Shown here one piece after another: positions 1-12,200 of a stretch of DNA of 64,000 nucleotides (position 1 is its first letter; each line of letters begins with the position of its first letter). This stretch comes from Psilocybe azurescens (Eukaryota; Basidiomycota; Agaricomycetes; Agaricales; Agrocybaceae). Both the position numbers and the translations under genes were made by a program. The notes under the pieces were generated by a model that saw only the letters and a list, made by a program, of their open reading frames with translations, was not told where the DNA came from and searched no databases. The DNA is taken from assembly GCA_023853785.1 (NCBI GenBank), contig JAJIRX010000751.1, positions 186,001 through 250,000 on the forward strand. The letters are read 5' to 3'.

Positions 1-2
1 CC

Positions 3-527
3 GAAATCATTGAGATTTCGGAAAATGTCGGTCAATATAATAGAGATCGCACCTGGCGCTCAACCTTGCATAATCGTGAAACACGCTCACAGGATAAGCG
101 CCGGGATTACTTTGGATCTCGGCACGAAGATAAAACTGCCTCCGACAAGCAGGACAGTAGTTATACAATGAATACTTCATATGAGGACAAGGATAGAAAA
201 TCTAATAATGAAGAATCTCGTTCCAGGTCCCATACCTACATTCAGAAAATTGAATTAAAAAACAAACAGCCTGAAAAGGACGATGCGGATAGAATAGCAA
301 CTGGGAGATGTTTCCGTTGCAATGAACCCGGTCATCTTTCTCGCAACTGCCCTCAAGGAAGCTCTGTAAAATATAGTGGTAATAAACCACCTGGGATACC
401 CGCATACCACTTACAACCTACTACAGAGGACGATGCGAATACAGACTCTTCCGATGAGTTTATCGAAGTTCTAGATAGTATGCCGTTAGGCGCCATTCAT
501 TTTGAGTGTCCATTGTTGGACTACTGA
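3..527 (+). CDS. Gag C-terminal fragment with CCHC zinc knuckle
   Basis: The frame is open from the window edge and stops at 527. It encodes a charged, low-complexity segment followed by one retroviral-type zinc knuckle (CFRCNEPGHLSRNC, positions about 309-350). After that come a KPPG stretch and an acidic tail ending in a PLGAI-like motif, as I remember from Gag C-termini of fungal Gypsy elements. Zinc knuckles of this class bind the element RNA during packaging. No protease or reverse transcriptase follows in any frame I examined. Instead about 1.1 kb of pyrimidine-rich DNA leads to a 3' LTR, so the parent copy is either internally deleted or non-autonomous. The upstream part lies outside the window. 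Confidence 0.7.
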   Translation, partial: EIIEISENVGQYNRDRTWRSTLHNRETRSQDKRRDYFGSRHEDKTASDKQDSSYTMNTSYEDKDRKSNNEESRSRSHTYIQKIELKNKQPEKDDADRIATGRCFRCNEPGHLSRNCPQGSSVKYSGNKPPGIPAYHLQPTTEDDANTDSSDEFIEVLDSMPLGAIHFECPLLDY

Positions 528-1677
528 TTCTAACTGTCTCGTATTGTACTCCAAACGGAGGGCGAGAATATTCAGCAATGTACTTGCTGCTTCGTATTCC
601 AATTCCCTCTTTATTTTATTAGTTTGAACCCTTCCGTAGTACCTCCCCGCATCGATGCTTCCATTCATCCATTAACTCACACTTAACATTTATTCTTCTA
701 CCTTCTATCTCCACGGACACGAACTTTAGTGTAGATTTTTATTCTACAAAGCTATCACGCTATATTTCATTCCTTCCTTTCTGAAATTCTCATTACTTCT
801 ACTTGCGCTCTCTCTCTATCATTTTATTTCTCAATGTCTCTCCTTTCCTTCGTTTTCAGAGACCTCCAGTCACTCCTTCCAATCCTGCTTCGTTTTATAT
901 CGCTCCTTTAATCCCTGCCAATATTTCTCGTCGTCCTTCCAGTCTCTCCACGCCCGATGCCATCGTCGTCGTTCCTTTTGCCATCGTCAACGCCTCTATT
1001 GTCGTCCTTCAGTCTCTCCACGCCCAATGCTATCGTCGTCATTCCTTTTACCACCGTCAACAACATATCATTTCGGCCTTCTTCCCGTACTCTCAACTAC
1101 GCTTCTGCTGCCTGTGTCTGTGCCTGCCATCGTATCCTGTTCATAACATCTTCGGTATCTGTCAAATCAAACCTCGCACCTCGCGCTCGAGCTCTTATTA
1201 ATCCACATTACCACCACCATTTGCGCATATGGCCGCATTTCCCTCTTCAAAAGACAAATTCATTAAACATTACTACTTCTTGCCAACCTCGGTGCTCTAT
1301 CTCTTATACACCACGCTGCACGCTTCTTTCCTGCATCATCACACCACTCGGATATCACTTTCACAAGCATTCTCATTCGGCGAATCGTGCACACTGTCCC
1401 GGTGGACACAGGAAATTCTTCTTTTAAACGCACCCTTTATTACTCGCTAGACGCGAGATATTTCCGCGAATGCACTCATTTACGCAAGACGGGCACCAAA
1501 TCTTTCAAACATTCCAAAAACGGCAAGCATACTCGGTTTTCTCAATCACAACAAATTTATTCCGACTTCGCCATGGTGGACACTTCCTCGGCAGGACCTT
1601 CTTCCAACCTCAACTTTTAGACAACACATTTCGAAACTTATTTATAGGGCATTGTTGCACAATACCCGGAGGGCGTA
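528..1677 (+). other. Pyrimidine-rich non-coding stretch up to polypurine tract
   Basis: About 1.15 kb strongly enriched in C and T on the + strand, with only spurious reading frames. It lies between the gag fragment and the 3' LTR of the same element, and ends in a short purine-rich tract (CCCGGAGGGCGTA) just before the LTR, which fits a plus-strand primer (PPT). I see no pol gene in it. Confidence 0.45.
931..1061 (+). repeat. Two-copy 71-bp direct repeat
   Basis: Units beginning TCGTCCTTC at 931 and 1002 share the same order of CTCTCCACGCCC, ATGC.ATCGTCGTC and TTCCTTTT blocks and end in CC.CCGTCAAC. This is a local duplication inside the pyrimidine-rich region. Confidence 0.7.
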
Positions 1678-1956
1678 TGTGACGATCCGGTACACTTCTC
1701 ACACGTTGATTATCTTTTCTTTATCTTATCTTTTATTTCGACTTCATTCCATTCCGTCGACCTATACACGAGTTATCCCTCTCCATTCTTTACTATACCT
1801 TTTTCATCTGAAACCATTCCTTACCAATAACCCTGAATATTACCTCTTTTATCTAGACCCTTTTACATAGTCTTAGGACTCTATTCTACAGTATAAATAC
1901 AGGCCATGTTCTAGATACAATCCCCCAGTGAATAACTAGCAATTATACCTGTCACA
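1678..1956 (+). repeat. Putative 3' LTR of the left-edge retrotransposon
   Basis: The 279-bp segment begins TGTGACGATCCGG and ends CTGTCACA, so its ends form the short inverted repeat TGTGAC/GTCACA expected of an LTR. It is preceded by a purine tract and contains a TATA box (TATAAATA, 1892-1899) in its 3' half. The matching 5' LTR would lie left of the window, so the call rests on end structure only. Confidence 0.55.
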
Positions 1957-3694
1957 CAGCGGCATCAGCCCCTGCCCGAACCTTGTCACTAAATTTGGAC
2001 CTGAGCTTCGGACATGCGGACAAAGACCGTTAGTGACAAAAAGGTAAGGTCGTGAGATGTGGTTAAGATCAGAGAACATTTACAGCCCACCCGACCGCCT
2101 GTATTTGGTATTCCACGATATCGTAGTGTAAACAGAACCGAGGATAAAACCTGTATGCCGAAGGGTTGTAGCGAGGGGGTACGAATATTGTCAGTTCCCA
2201 ATGTGTCACAAGAATAGAGCGGCTAGGTCAACCATGTTCGAGGAAAAGTGTATGGAAGCCCAAAATTACATCAGGAATAAGTCTAAGAGTTGTAATACCG
2301 TTTACTTGAGGCGATTTCGCGTCCCTGTTCGAGGGATGGTAGTTCTTCCTTGTGGGTGTGTTAGTCCGACGCATATGATTGGGTCCGGCCTGGCTCGGGG
2401 ACAACCGAACGCTCCCGAGATCTGGTATGGGCAATCTTCAAGTTGACGTTGAGTCGACGCAAACGTCAATATTGACCAAGTCGTCTGTTAGTTTCCGTTG
2501 AAATTATCAAATGGTGTATAATGGGTGCACCTACATTCATCGCGCCATTGACTTCGGATGTTTGAAATACTGTACTTAGTTAGGGTTTTGCGGGTGAGGC
2601 TCGTGTACGGTAAGCAGTCACCATCGACGAGATGTCCGTCGCTCTCCCATACTCCTAATTCTCGGAATCATCTTATAGAAAATGCGCCATTACTTGAGAT
2701 GCGTGGTTCCTAAGTTGGATGTACGCAGTATGCAGTAAATACACGTTTTGGAGAGTTTACGAAAATGCTCACCAGGGGTTTAACCCATTATTTTGCTCTG
2801 ATCGGGACGCAGGGAGAGCTAGTGCATTTGTGGAGGAATCTCTACCGTGATTAAGGCCAGTAGCTAGGTAGGCTGCGACGGCGCTTGTGGTGGAAACTAT
2901 AGCCCCAAAACGTGTCTGAGACGGGTAGTTCATGTAAATAAGCGAAAATCCGTGAGATATAACGCACTTCGCACAGATTATGCGCTTACCCAATCCCTAA
3001 CTATCGCTATAAGCCACTGGAACGTGGAGGATTGTTGACGAAGGTTAGTTATTCGGCTTTGTCAGGTCGTTGATTTCCAGCTAAATGCCTACACAACAGT
3101 AGATCTAAAGCGCGGAGACTACTCGAAGAGGAATATGGAAAGTTAAAAGAGGCGCTGCCTTCAGGATATACTGTCAAAAACACTCACATTGGCATTAGAA
3201 GCCTTGCATCGCATGTTGGTCTTCACTCCTGCCTTTTCCGGTACTCCTAGTTGCAACTGAACGTCATTAATAAGGGATCTGAGGTGAGAGAACAAAAATT
3301 CTCCGAATTCAACGGCAAATATGAGGGGACGCAGCAGCAGCAGCAGTGGATAAAATGTGGGATATACAGGGAACGGCCGAAAATGCGGACAGAAGAACGA
3401 GTGCTGGTATGACAGTGTCCCGTGGAGGCTATGACTCTGAATTCAGTTGTGTCTTGTCGCAAGGTCGTTCAACATAAGGCTTCGGATCTTCTTTTCTCAC
3501 AAGTCGTTGTTGACGGAAAGAGAATCGAGAATTTAAAAGTTCATGCATTATGTACAACAAGAGGGAATATGGAATCTCACCGAACGCCTGTATTTGAAGC
3601 TCCAAGAATTCATTTTTGGACCGACAGTATTCGTCTTTGAAGGGTGGAAAAGACGAGAGCAGAGCTGTCAGAAGGATGAAACAAGTATAGATTC
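1957..3694. other. No recognizable gene
   Basis: About 1.7 kb of mixed composition. Reading frames are short (at most about 80 codons), overlap on both strands, and show no family motif or convincing exon chain. I cannot assign any function. Confidence 0.5.
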
Positions 3695-3708
3695 AGAGTA
3701 TGTGACGC

Positions 3709-4097
3709 ACAGATGAAGATCTATAAAGAACAAAGGAACCCCCTGATGTCCAGCCCCACGTCGAACCCCACTTCTCCTTTCCTTTTATAACTCACTTTAC
3801 TTTTCATTCCTTCTTTTGTATTATAGTTCTTTTCTTTTATATTCTTTAACTGTACCATAGTACTTCTACCCTTATTTCTTTATATTCATGCACCACGTTC
3901 AGGTGCCTATGACGCCCTCGGCTCACTAAGAGCCTTATTATTACATTACCCATTCACATACCCATGATCATTCCGATACACAACTTCGCCATACTCGGAG
4001 AACCGAGCCTTAGTAGATACTCTAGCGTAGGACGGTGTACCCTTGCACCCGTGTGTCTTAGCGCTTCGACCGCTTCTTACACGTTAATAAACTGATT

Positions 4098-4128
<31 letters not shown>
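3709..4128 (+). mobile_element. Poly(A)-tailed retroposed insert with 14-bp TSD
   Basis: A 420-bp insert is bounded by a perfect 14-bp direct repeat AGAGTATGTGACGC (3695-3708 and 4129-4142). Its 3' end is a run of about 30 A residues, preceded about 8 bp upstream by a canonical poly(A) signal AATAAA (4086-4091). These are the hallmarks of target-primed reverse transcription of a polyadenylated RNA: a 5'-truncated LINE, a SINE or a processed transcript. No reverse transcriptase frame and no tRNA-like A/B boxes are visible inside, so the source is unidentified. Confidence 0.85.
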
Positions 4129-4132
<4 letters not shown>

Positions 4133-4142
4133 TATGTGACGC

Positions 4143-4673
4143 CTTGTGAGCAAAAATAATCAGCACAGGGTTCAGCGCTCAGCGTGTACACGTGTAAGCC
4201 TGGTGCCCCAGTCTTACCACAGCCTTTCCATATTATCTTATCTTCTACATTTACGCACACGTGACCGCGATCCCCAACCCTTTTCCTTCGACACTGACTT
4301 CTCTTACCTTATGCACCGTACACATCTGTAACCCAGTCAGTCGTTCTATCGATCTATTGTGGTCCTGTCATTCTCCGCGTGACTTTCAGTGAGCTGGAGA
4401 CGCCAGGCTTTCAGAGCGGCTCAGGTGCTATATCAAGAGTGGTGGAACGAATTTACTCATGACCAACTTTAACTGGGTCTCAGCGCTGGTGCGTAACTTG
4501 ACCAGCACTGCCAGTCTGCCCCTTTCCAAAACTACAGCCCTGCCTCCTGTCTGCCTCCGAATCAATTCCCAGGGGCGTGATAACCCGTCTACATGGTCAA
4601 TGTGAGAGTCCACTTGTGAACTTCCAAGTTCTTTGCAACGGCTCAGATCGTTGAGAGTCCCTGAACGGCCTCC
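4143..4673. other. Intergenic, nothing recognized
   Basis: About 530 bp between the retroposed insert and the first visible part of the AMID-like gene. It may contain that gene's promoter and first exon, but no start codon leading in frame into the Rossmann segment could be found. Confidence 0.4.
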
Positions 4674-6122
4674 AAGAAGAAAATCGTTATTGTCGGCGCC
4701 GGGGAGCAGGTCCATCGTCAAGTTCGGCATATAGTGTATGACTCGTGTCCCATTCTGCGCATAGCATCCCAACTTGCTCGCGCGCTGTCCGCAGCTCTGA
4801 ATCCAAAACTCTACTCCTTGACTCTCATATCGTCGAGGGACTACTTTCTCCATCAACCTGGATCCCTCCGCATGCTGACGTCTAGCAGAGGCGACCTGGA
4901 GAAGGATGGGAAAGTCATCGTCCCATACGACAGGCTCTTCCTCCGGACGGACGTCGGAGAGTTTGTTCACGCCGAAGTTGCTTCTATCGTTCCGAGTCGA
5001 AGGTCCTCGAAGGGAGGAGGGAAGGTGGTGACTGATTCGGGGAAGGAGTATGAGTATACTATCCTTGTTCTCGCCCCGGGGAGTATATGGGATGGTCCGC
5101 TCGATTTCCCAAAGACGAAGAGCGAGGCGATCAAGCTTATTAGTGAATGGCGCGAGAAGATCAAGAAGTCGGAGGGTGTTGCGCTGTAGGTGGAGGTGCT
5201 GTGGGCACCGGTGAGCAAGACCTCCTGAGCTGTCGGGCCAGACGAGACTACTCACATTGATGATGAATGTGTAGAGTTTGCTGGTGAGATCCGCGATATA
5301 TACCCGGTACGTTATAGTCTTTGTCTTTTTTAAAAAAATTACCAGTAGGCCGTGAGGCGGAGAGTTGATTTTTATTCTTTCGTCTAGGAGAAACTGGTCA
5401 CTGTAATACACCGAGACTGTCGCCTCCTCTCTGATGTATACCCCGACAAGTTCCATCTCGGCCTGCAGAAGAAGTTGGTGAAGAGGAAGATCAGACTGGA
5501 GCTGAATAACCAGCTGAACGATATACCCTCGTTCCCGGCGTCTGGAGTGCTTACTGATGAGGGGACAACGGTGGAGGCGGATTTATTCGTAGGTGCAGTC
5601 TCTTCGCCTCGATTTCCAACACTTATTGTGGATTGTATTTGTAGATTCCCACTCAGGGAGGTCGCCCGAATACGTCGTTCATTGCTTCAAATCTAGGGAA
5701 AGAGGCCCTCACAGAGTCTGGCTACGTGAAGGTTACCCCGACCCTCCAGTTGAAGGACTATCCTGATACCTTTGCCATGGGAGACGTGTTGGACTGGGAT
5801 GAGGTTAAGCAGCTCGCGAAGTATGGAAACCATGTGAAGACCGTTCTCAAAAATGTACTGAGCGTCTTGGAGGGGAAGAAGGCTGGTGCAAGATATAAGT
5901 CGATGTTCGAGGCTATTCTTGTTAGTAATGGTGCGGTGCGTGTCCTGCCTACAATCTCAAGCGACTCGATAATTTCCTAACGTTTTTGTCCACACAAAAT
6001 AGGAAGGGGGTAGTTCGTATTTCAAAGTTCTTTGGGGGATTTGTTTAGGAGATAGACTTACTAGAAGTATCAAGAGTGATGATCTCTTTGTTACAAGAGC
6101 AGCAGGAACGTTGGGATATTGA
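4674..6122 (+). pseudogene. AMID/FSP1-like FAD-dependent oxidoreductase, frame-disrupted
   Basis: Type II NADH dehydrogenase-like flavoprotein of the AIF-M2/FSP1 group, which oxidizes NAD(P)H and passes electrons to quinones at membranes. The visible order is: FAD-binding strand KIVIVGAG (about 4677); a DYFLHQPGSLRML-type segment (about 4840); the NAD-binding motif VGGGAVGT (5185-5209); the segment EFAGEIRDIYP joined by an intron (5211-5274) and another (5307-5387) to VTVIHRDCRLL; the FAD-contacting segment TFAMGDVLDW (about 5769); and a C-terminal exon (6003-6122) ending TRAAGTLGY. Further introns fit 5589-5644 and 5921-6002. One base is missing just before VGGGAVGT (about 5185), giving a stop in the upstream frame. 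The N-terminal exon junction is also unclear. It may be a pseudogene or contain an assembly error. Confidence 0.75.
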
Positions 6123-6350
6123 GAACATTATCAAACTAGTATGTAGTCTCTAGTCTCAAACATACCCTTAATAAAGCGTTGTCTTAACAAGATTAACCTT
6201 ACGAAGCGCATATAGGAACGACAATATTGAATTATTGAATGGTCTAGCTTCAAGAGCGTACATATCTTGGAAAGCTCCCTTGATCGTTTCGCCGCATACT
6301 GAGATATTGTCCACAATCACTCGCACAACTCCTGAAGTTCTCGGCACACC

Positions 6351-7322
6351 TCAAAGTTCCTGTTCGAAGAAGTGAACCGTGGTTGTATCCACAATGAACA
6401 AGTACTTCATCTCTCTCTGTATCGCATTTACCTCGACAAAACCATGCTCCTTATATAGACTCGTCGCTGCTTTCTGGTACATGCTAGAGGAAAGCGTTAT
6501 GTTGTCCAATATCCCTTGACTTTTGTAGTCCCTGGCGTGTGCGATGATGTGGTCAAGCAGAAGAGTTTCCACGCCGTGCCGTTGCTATCCCAGAGAGATA
6601 GCCATTCGTCTGCAGTTCTGGCCATGCGGCTTTCGGTTCATCTGGGATTCTTGGTCATTTAGATTACAAGTCAGCGGTGCATATAGATAAATACGCACCT
6701 AGACCCACACAACCAATAACTGCACCCTTACCCCATCCAGAAACTATATCGCGACCCAGAGGCCACTGATGTTAGTCTCCTCAGGTGACGACGTCGCTGG
6801 ATAGTAATGCTCTGACATCCGCCAAATCACCTTTAGATTGCATTTGAAGGTATCTCTTGAAGGTATTCGACATGTCCTGCCTCAAGGCAAAGAATATTCC
6901 AATAGATGCGATCGACAGGGCACATACAGCAGTACGGATGATGGTGGAGCTGATAGAAATGACAGGAATGACCAGACCGAGCAAGAAGATGGAATAAAGG
7001 GCGAGCGAGACCGGCTTTCGGAGCTGATGTTCCAGCGCTTGGTTGACTGGAGATGCAGCTTGAAGTCACGGACACTTCGTAGTTGTCAGCGACTACGGAA
7101 GAGACGCTTTTATTCAGTTAGAGGATACGCACTTCCTGTGAAAATTGCCTTACCGTATAGCTCTGATATGGTCTTAGTGGGATCGTATTCTCGAAAAGGT
7201 CGAACCTTGTACTGGACAGAATTCAACTGGAGTACCAAGTCAGAAGACGCTTTCGGAACCTGACGGTATATGTCCAGGCTTACTGTTCCATCCCGTGATG
7301 CATACGCTGTATTGAGGCCCAT
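6351..7322 (-). pseudogene. Membrane-anchored GNAT N-acetyltransferase, broken
   Basis: Reads from MGLNTAYASRDG at 7322. An N-terminal strand (KVRPFREYD) leads through an intron to a hydrophobic segment with two likely membrane helices (about 6860-7000). The acetyltransferase core follows: GAVIGCVGLG, then RRMAISLG and the acetyl-CoA-binding helix region VETLLLDHIIAHAR (about 6540). The family's closing strand LYKEHGFVEV lies near 6450, and the stop is at 6351. Fungal proteins with this helix pair inside a GNAT fold are common and mostly uncharacterized. Joining the core needs removal of one base after the ELR codons (about 6620), and an in-frame TAG follows MAISLG. As read it is therefore inactive. 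Donors: about 7135, 6810 and 6705. Confidence 0.65.
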
Positions 7323-10297
7323 GACTCGTCAGAATAAAGGGAGGGTACAAGGAATGACATGATTGGTTTTGATCGCCACTGTGTGCATTGGGTGTGTGCA
7401 AGATGACGAGTGTCGACGATCAGTTTTTTCGAATGCAATTTTAATCTCCGCCGGATCTGTCCCGAAACTCTGTAGCCGAGAGATTAACCAAGTGGGGTAG
7501 TACCATGATGTCATCATGCCATTGATAGATTCTCAGCCACTGTCCAGGGGGGTACAATGATGCGTTTTTCTCGACGGCATTGACTGAATCCAGACGATGC
7601 AAACTGTTTCAAAGCTTCAAACGCTTCAAGCTTCACGGTATGCAACCTCAATACTATTTCAAATCGAACGGGCCCAATCACATCGATACGCATAGATAAT
7701 CGTCTTCATTTTGAAAAGTAAGTGCATCTCGATCTCAATCCTGAACTACATACAAGACGAATCATCGATCCCACATGGCGAGTTTTACAGTCGTATAATG
7801 TAATTCACGATCCCGTTCCCGATGTCATCCCTGGCCAACGTCAGAGGAAAAACCAACACATTCTAAGAGCGCGAAAAGCGTTCTGCCTAACAAGGTGAAT
7901 CAGTTAAGTATATCCCAAATAGAGACAAATGATGTGTTTACCTTCGACTCTATGTCCCAGATCCTCTCGTCGAAAGTGACTCTCTTGTAGAGCCTGCCGG
8001 GGATTCAGACAAGGCAGGGGTGGCATATGTGATGTCGAGACCGAGGGGTAGTGAAAGGGCTGTATTGAGTGATGCTCCATCCCTGTTCGAGAGCAGTGCT
8101 CTGCTTGGTTCGCCATTTTCACCCACTTTGTCTAAATGTCTGTCTGTGTGGATTCCCTGGCTAAATCCCCGGGGAAAAGGCCTTGTCTTCGGAGGTAGAT
8201 CATTGCGTTTGCTGTGGCTCTGTCTACCTAAATGACCTTGTTCCAGCAGCAGGATATCGCGTTTGGCCTTTCTATGTCTAATTAAAGGCCCTGTCTTTGC
8301 ATTCAGAACGCGAGGTTTGCTCACCTCCAGTCTACTAGTCTTTCTATTCCTCCGGAGGGCTGAAATTTGCGGGGAACTAATTACACAAAAACAGTATTGG
8401 CTCTCATTATCCGAAGCGCTTTCAATCTCGAGCACGTACCTTGGAGCCTGCTGTGCACCCCCGACATTGCTATATCTTCCCTACCGGTCTCTACAAGCAA
8501 ACGGGAGAATATGCAAGTGATATAAATTATCAGCGGCTACCTGTGAGAGTACGTCTTAGGGCCTGCATGAAAACAGCGATGGATGTGTTTCTGCGAGCTA
8601 GAAGCTATCCGACGCTGAAGACCCCGTGCCGGAGAAGGTAATCGGATATGTAGAGTAAGCTCTCGAAGATCGCTCGTGAAGCTGGAGGACATCTCCTTGC
8701 ATTGGCGTGGAAGACAAAGGATATTCCAACTGTGAAGATTCAGTCGATGCAGCAGAGACATCTGAGCGCTCGGACAGTGCGGATGATGGTCGCTGCGTGG
8801 CAGCAAGCTGACGGGACTCGTGAAGGGACGTGAATGAGTATCTAGCATTGGATGCTAAGGTGGCTTTGTGGTCAGCATAAAGTCATTGCGGGACAGACAT
8901 ACAATGGAAATACTCACTGGGCTAGCAGGTGATGCCTCGGTGACGGGGATGATGGCGAAGAAAGAGCTGTGGAACGACAGCTTTTCGTAGAAATGAAGTA
9001 AATACAAATAGATGTCAAATGATACTCAGGCGAAGAGAGGGGCTGAAGCAAATGAAAGACCATTAGATCGCACTTGTAAACCAGGAGCGTCACCCCAGAC
9101 AAACCCTGCCACGCGTTTGTTCCATGTCCACATGTGCTTTTGCTTTTACAGGTCAAACTGACTCAATATTATAACATTAGCCACCGATCGCAAGTCGAAA
9201 CCTTTACCAGGGATACACCACGACTCTTTCACATATCCCCACTACACCCTCCTTGGTACGGCTTTTTCTCTTCGAGATAATATTAAGCATGCACAGCGAC
9301 TGTCGACAGGCAGGATGTGTAAATTCCATCTCCTTCGGCCTGAATGCCGTCACTCACATCTTCCTTGCTGAAAAACTCTGACCGGTGCACATAATGAAAG
9401 AGGGAAATTGGACCAGCCTAAACTCACCGACGGCGTATCATAAGAGACTCCAGCGTGTAAATAACAGTATAGATGTTCATATAGCTCGGAATAAATCTCC
9501 GCTAGAAATGTTGATTACATAACATTGTAGATTTAAATTTGAACCAATGTCCATCTTGTTGTTTCCGACATCTTCCACACAACTCCCACACCCACTTCAC
9601 AATCCTCTGCAAGTACTCTTTCAGTGCGTGCAGAATGGCCCACTCTACTATGCGGTCTTTTGCTCGTCAGTGTTGTTATACACAACCATACAGGCTGCTT
9701 GCATCACGGTGTCCCCCCATGTTCATTTATATCCTTTGGGTATAAACCTGCGAGTACTGCTCAAACATGACTTCCGAACGAAAATGCATGCCTCTGAATG
9801 TATCTGTGTTGGCATCTGCGGGCTATTCTAGGCTATTCTAGGCTATTCTAAAGATTGTCCAGAGCGACTCCTGGTCATATGGATGGGATCACATGGCTGA
9901 CTACTGAAATTGCCTGTTCGCTTCCGAAGGATTCAATAAGACTTCAGATTCTCTTGCTATCTTTCTGTTATCTTGACGATCAGGGACTCCAGGAAATTGT
10001 ATTCATTATTGGGTTGGAGGAACAATGCTTCTTACAAGTTCATTGCGGTTCCTATTACATACAAGCCTGATAAGGTTTGATAGTGGAAACGGTGGCGCTA
10101 TTTGCTGCATGGACGATTGAACATCTGCCCAACTATGACGATTCCCGACACCTCTTCCTGACAAATTCATTATCGGAACTGAATTCAGATAATCATGCCG
10201 CGTAGATTGTTGTTCACCACTCATTGATCAATAATCAAATTTATTCAAATACTCGGGATTGTGGAGTTCTAGTAATGTCCCCTCTTCACTAGCCACG
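7323..10297. other. About 3 kb without a recognizable gene
   Basis: Overlapping frames up to 161 codons occur (the longest on the minus strand, 7950-8435; another on the minus strand, 8537-8848). None has a family motif, a signal peptide with cleavage context, or an exon chain I can defend. A lineage-specific gene on the minus strand between 7.9 and 9.2 kb is possible but unsupported. Confidence 0.4.
9820..9849 (+). repeat. Three tandem copies of GGCTATTCTA
   Basis: A 10-bp unit is repeated three times without mismatch in the region upstream of the methyltransferase gene. Confidence 0.9.
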
Positions 10298-12200
10298 ATG
10301 TCCCCTAGTATAATATCACAGCTATCTCGTCTCATCTCAAAGTCGGTCGCAGAATTGGAAAAACTATGTCTGGAATCTCAAACTTCGGTCCCAGACCTCG
10401 ACGCCTTTGGATTCGATCGCTCATCTGAGGCGTTCCGCTTGACGTCTGGCGCTGCTGAAGCTATAAAGGTCGCTGCCGCCGCGTGCATGCAACTGACTGC
10501 GGTGCTCCTTCCACCTACGGATACCCTGTACAAATTGGCCCTCGGAGTATGTGTTTTTGACTTTTTAAGAGGTACATATTTAAGGAGAAACGTTCAAGGA
10601 ACATAATTCTTTTGCAATGCGAACGTGCTTGGAGGCCAACATTACTGAGATTCTACGAGAAGCCGGCCCTGATGTAAGTTGGCCCATGCATACTTGAACC
10701 GCCTTTGACGATCTTTTGTTAGGGTCTTCACATCAATAATATTGCTACCAAGTGCGGCCTCGATCCTTCCAAACTTGGTAAGTGTACAGTTAGGTGCGGT
10801 GGAATACGCTAAGAAGCAAATACCCGCAGGACGAATTATGAGATATCTTGCTATTCATCATGTCTATCGCGAATTGAAACCATATGTCTTCACTAATAAT
10901 AGAATCTCTGGAACGCTGGATACTGGAAAGGCTTTGAAGGATATTTTCTCGCAGTACGTTCGGATCCTCAGTCTTCCATCGTATACTTGATTTGACAACT
11001 TCACACCAGTCCAGAGAGCAAATACGACTCTACTGGCTTTCCCGCGCTCATGAGTCATCAGTATGTTGTGTTTCTCAACCTAAGATACAGGTTCTCACTC
11101 GAATATGCACTCAGCATGGACTTGGATCACAAATGCAGCGCAATCGCATGGGATGTACTCAGCGATCCCGTCCTTGGGCATTCCAACGAAATAACCGACA
11201 CGATATTTTCTCGTGGCCTCAAAACAGATACCACGTTCTGGAAGTTTTTGAGCACCCCAACAATCTTTTAGGCATCGTCGATTCGGTTATGCGATGAAAG
11301 GTATGGGGGCGATTCAATCTCCTGATTTGATCTTTAAAGGTCAGTCATTCCATTCTGAATGCATACGGACCTCTCTCGATCGTTTTAATCGTATACAGCG
11401 TTTGACTGGGAAAAATTGGCGAAGAACTCGCTGGTTGTTGACGTCGGCGGAGGGATAGGCGTTACAATAATGCCTCTGGCTCAAAAGTATCCGAATCTGA
11501 ATATTGTCGTACAGGATTTGCCCATTGTCGTCGAAGAGGGCCTGAAGGTAAGTTTTACAGTTGAGACTTATGACTCTCTTTGATTATTTACGACAATCGA
11601 ACAGTTCTGGTCCCATGAATTCCCCGACGCACTGTCGAGCGGTAGAGTGAGGGTAGAAGGTACGTCGTATTTATACTTCTTTATCTAGTCATCTTCTGAT
11701 AAAACTAAACGCATCATTATGTTAGCTCAAGACTTCTTCGATGTACAACCCATCAAGAACGCTTCGGTGTTCTTTTGAAGCACATCTTGCACAATTGGCC
11801 CAAATCATATATGGCTAAAATTCTCCGACGCTTACGCGACGCAGCGGCGCTGGATACAACCCTCATAGTCATCGATAACGTCCTTCCATATGCTTGCAGA
11901 AGGTCAGCAGACGCAGATAACTCCTCTGTAGTGGGAGCCACGTATTACAAGGAAGCTCCGGAGCCGTTACTCCCTAACTATGGCGCAGTCAGCCATAGTC
12001 CATATACGCTTGATATATCTGTGAGTCGCGCTCCATTCCTGGCTGTTACCATCGTATTGCTAATCATCATGTAGATGATGTTTTACTTCAATGCCCAAGA
12101 ACATACTGTACTCGGTCTTACAGGTCTCCTGGAAAGTACGGGATGGCGTTTGGTAAAATTTCACTCGGTTGATCCCAAAAATGATTTTTGCAATCAATAG
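10298..12200 (+). CDS. SAM-dependent O-methyltransferase (caffeate OMT type), frame-disrupted
   Basis: Fungal class I O-methyltransferase (acetylserotonin/caffeate-OMT family), transferring methyl from SAM to a hydroxyl of a small molecule, often in secondary metabolism. Start ATG at 10298. Ten exons fit: 10298-10546, 10599-10673, 10723-10777, 10830-10953, 11010-11060, 11115-11339, 11399-11547, 11605-11659, 11726-12020 and 12075-12200. The SAM-binding motif is VVDVGGGIG (about 11435). The catalytic-region motif KHILHNWP is near 11776, and the C-terminal exon has LLESTGWRLVKFHS. Three places need one extra T to keep the conserved frame: about 11245 (KF/EHPNN), about 11269 (before RHRRFGYAM) and about 11775 (before LKHILHNW). 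All lie in T runs. It is either a recently broken gene or an intact one with homopolymer undercalls. The same-strand Gfo/Idh gene 590 bp downstream may be functionally linked. Confidence 0.8.

Noticed and set aside
3709..4128. LTR or DNA transposon interpretation of the poly(A) insert
   Set aside because: No inverted or direct terminal repeats; a long A tail and a 14-bp TSD are diagnostic of LINE-type retroposition.
4428..5456. 342-codon minus-strand open frame
   Set aside because: It is antisense to the AMID-like gene, whose exons show clear FAD/NAD motifs. The minus translation has no family signature, and the length follows from the codon bias of the true strand.
11241..11268. A 28-nt GT-AG intron in the methyltransferase exon 6 that would also restore the frame
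   Set aside because: It is far below the usual minimum intron length and would delete the conserved F.EHPNN segment. Two missing T bases in T runs explain the data better.
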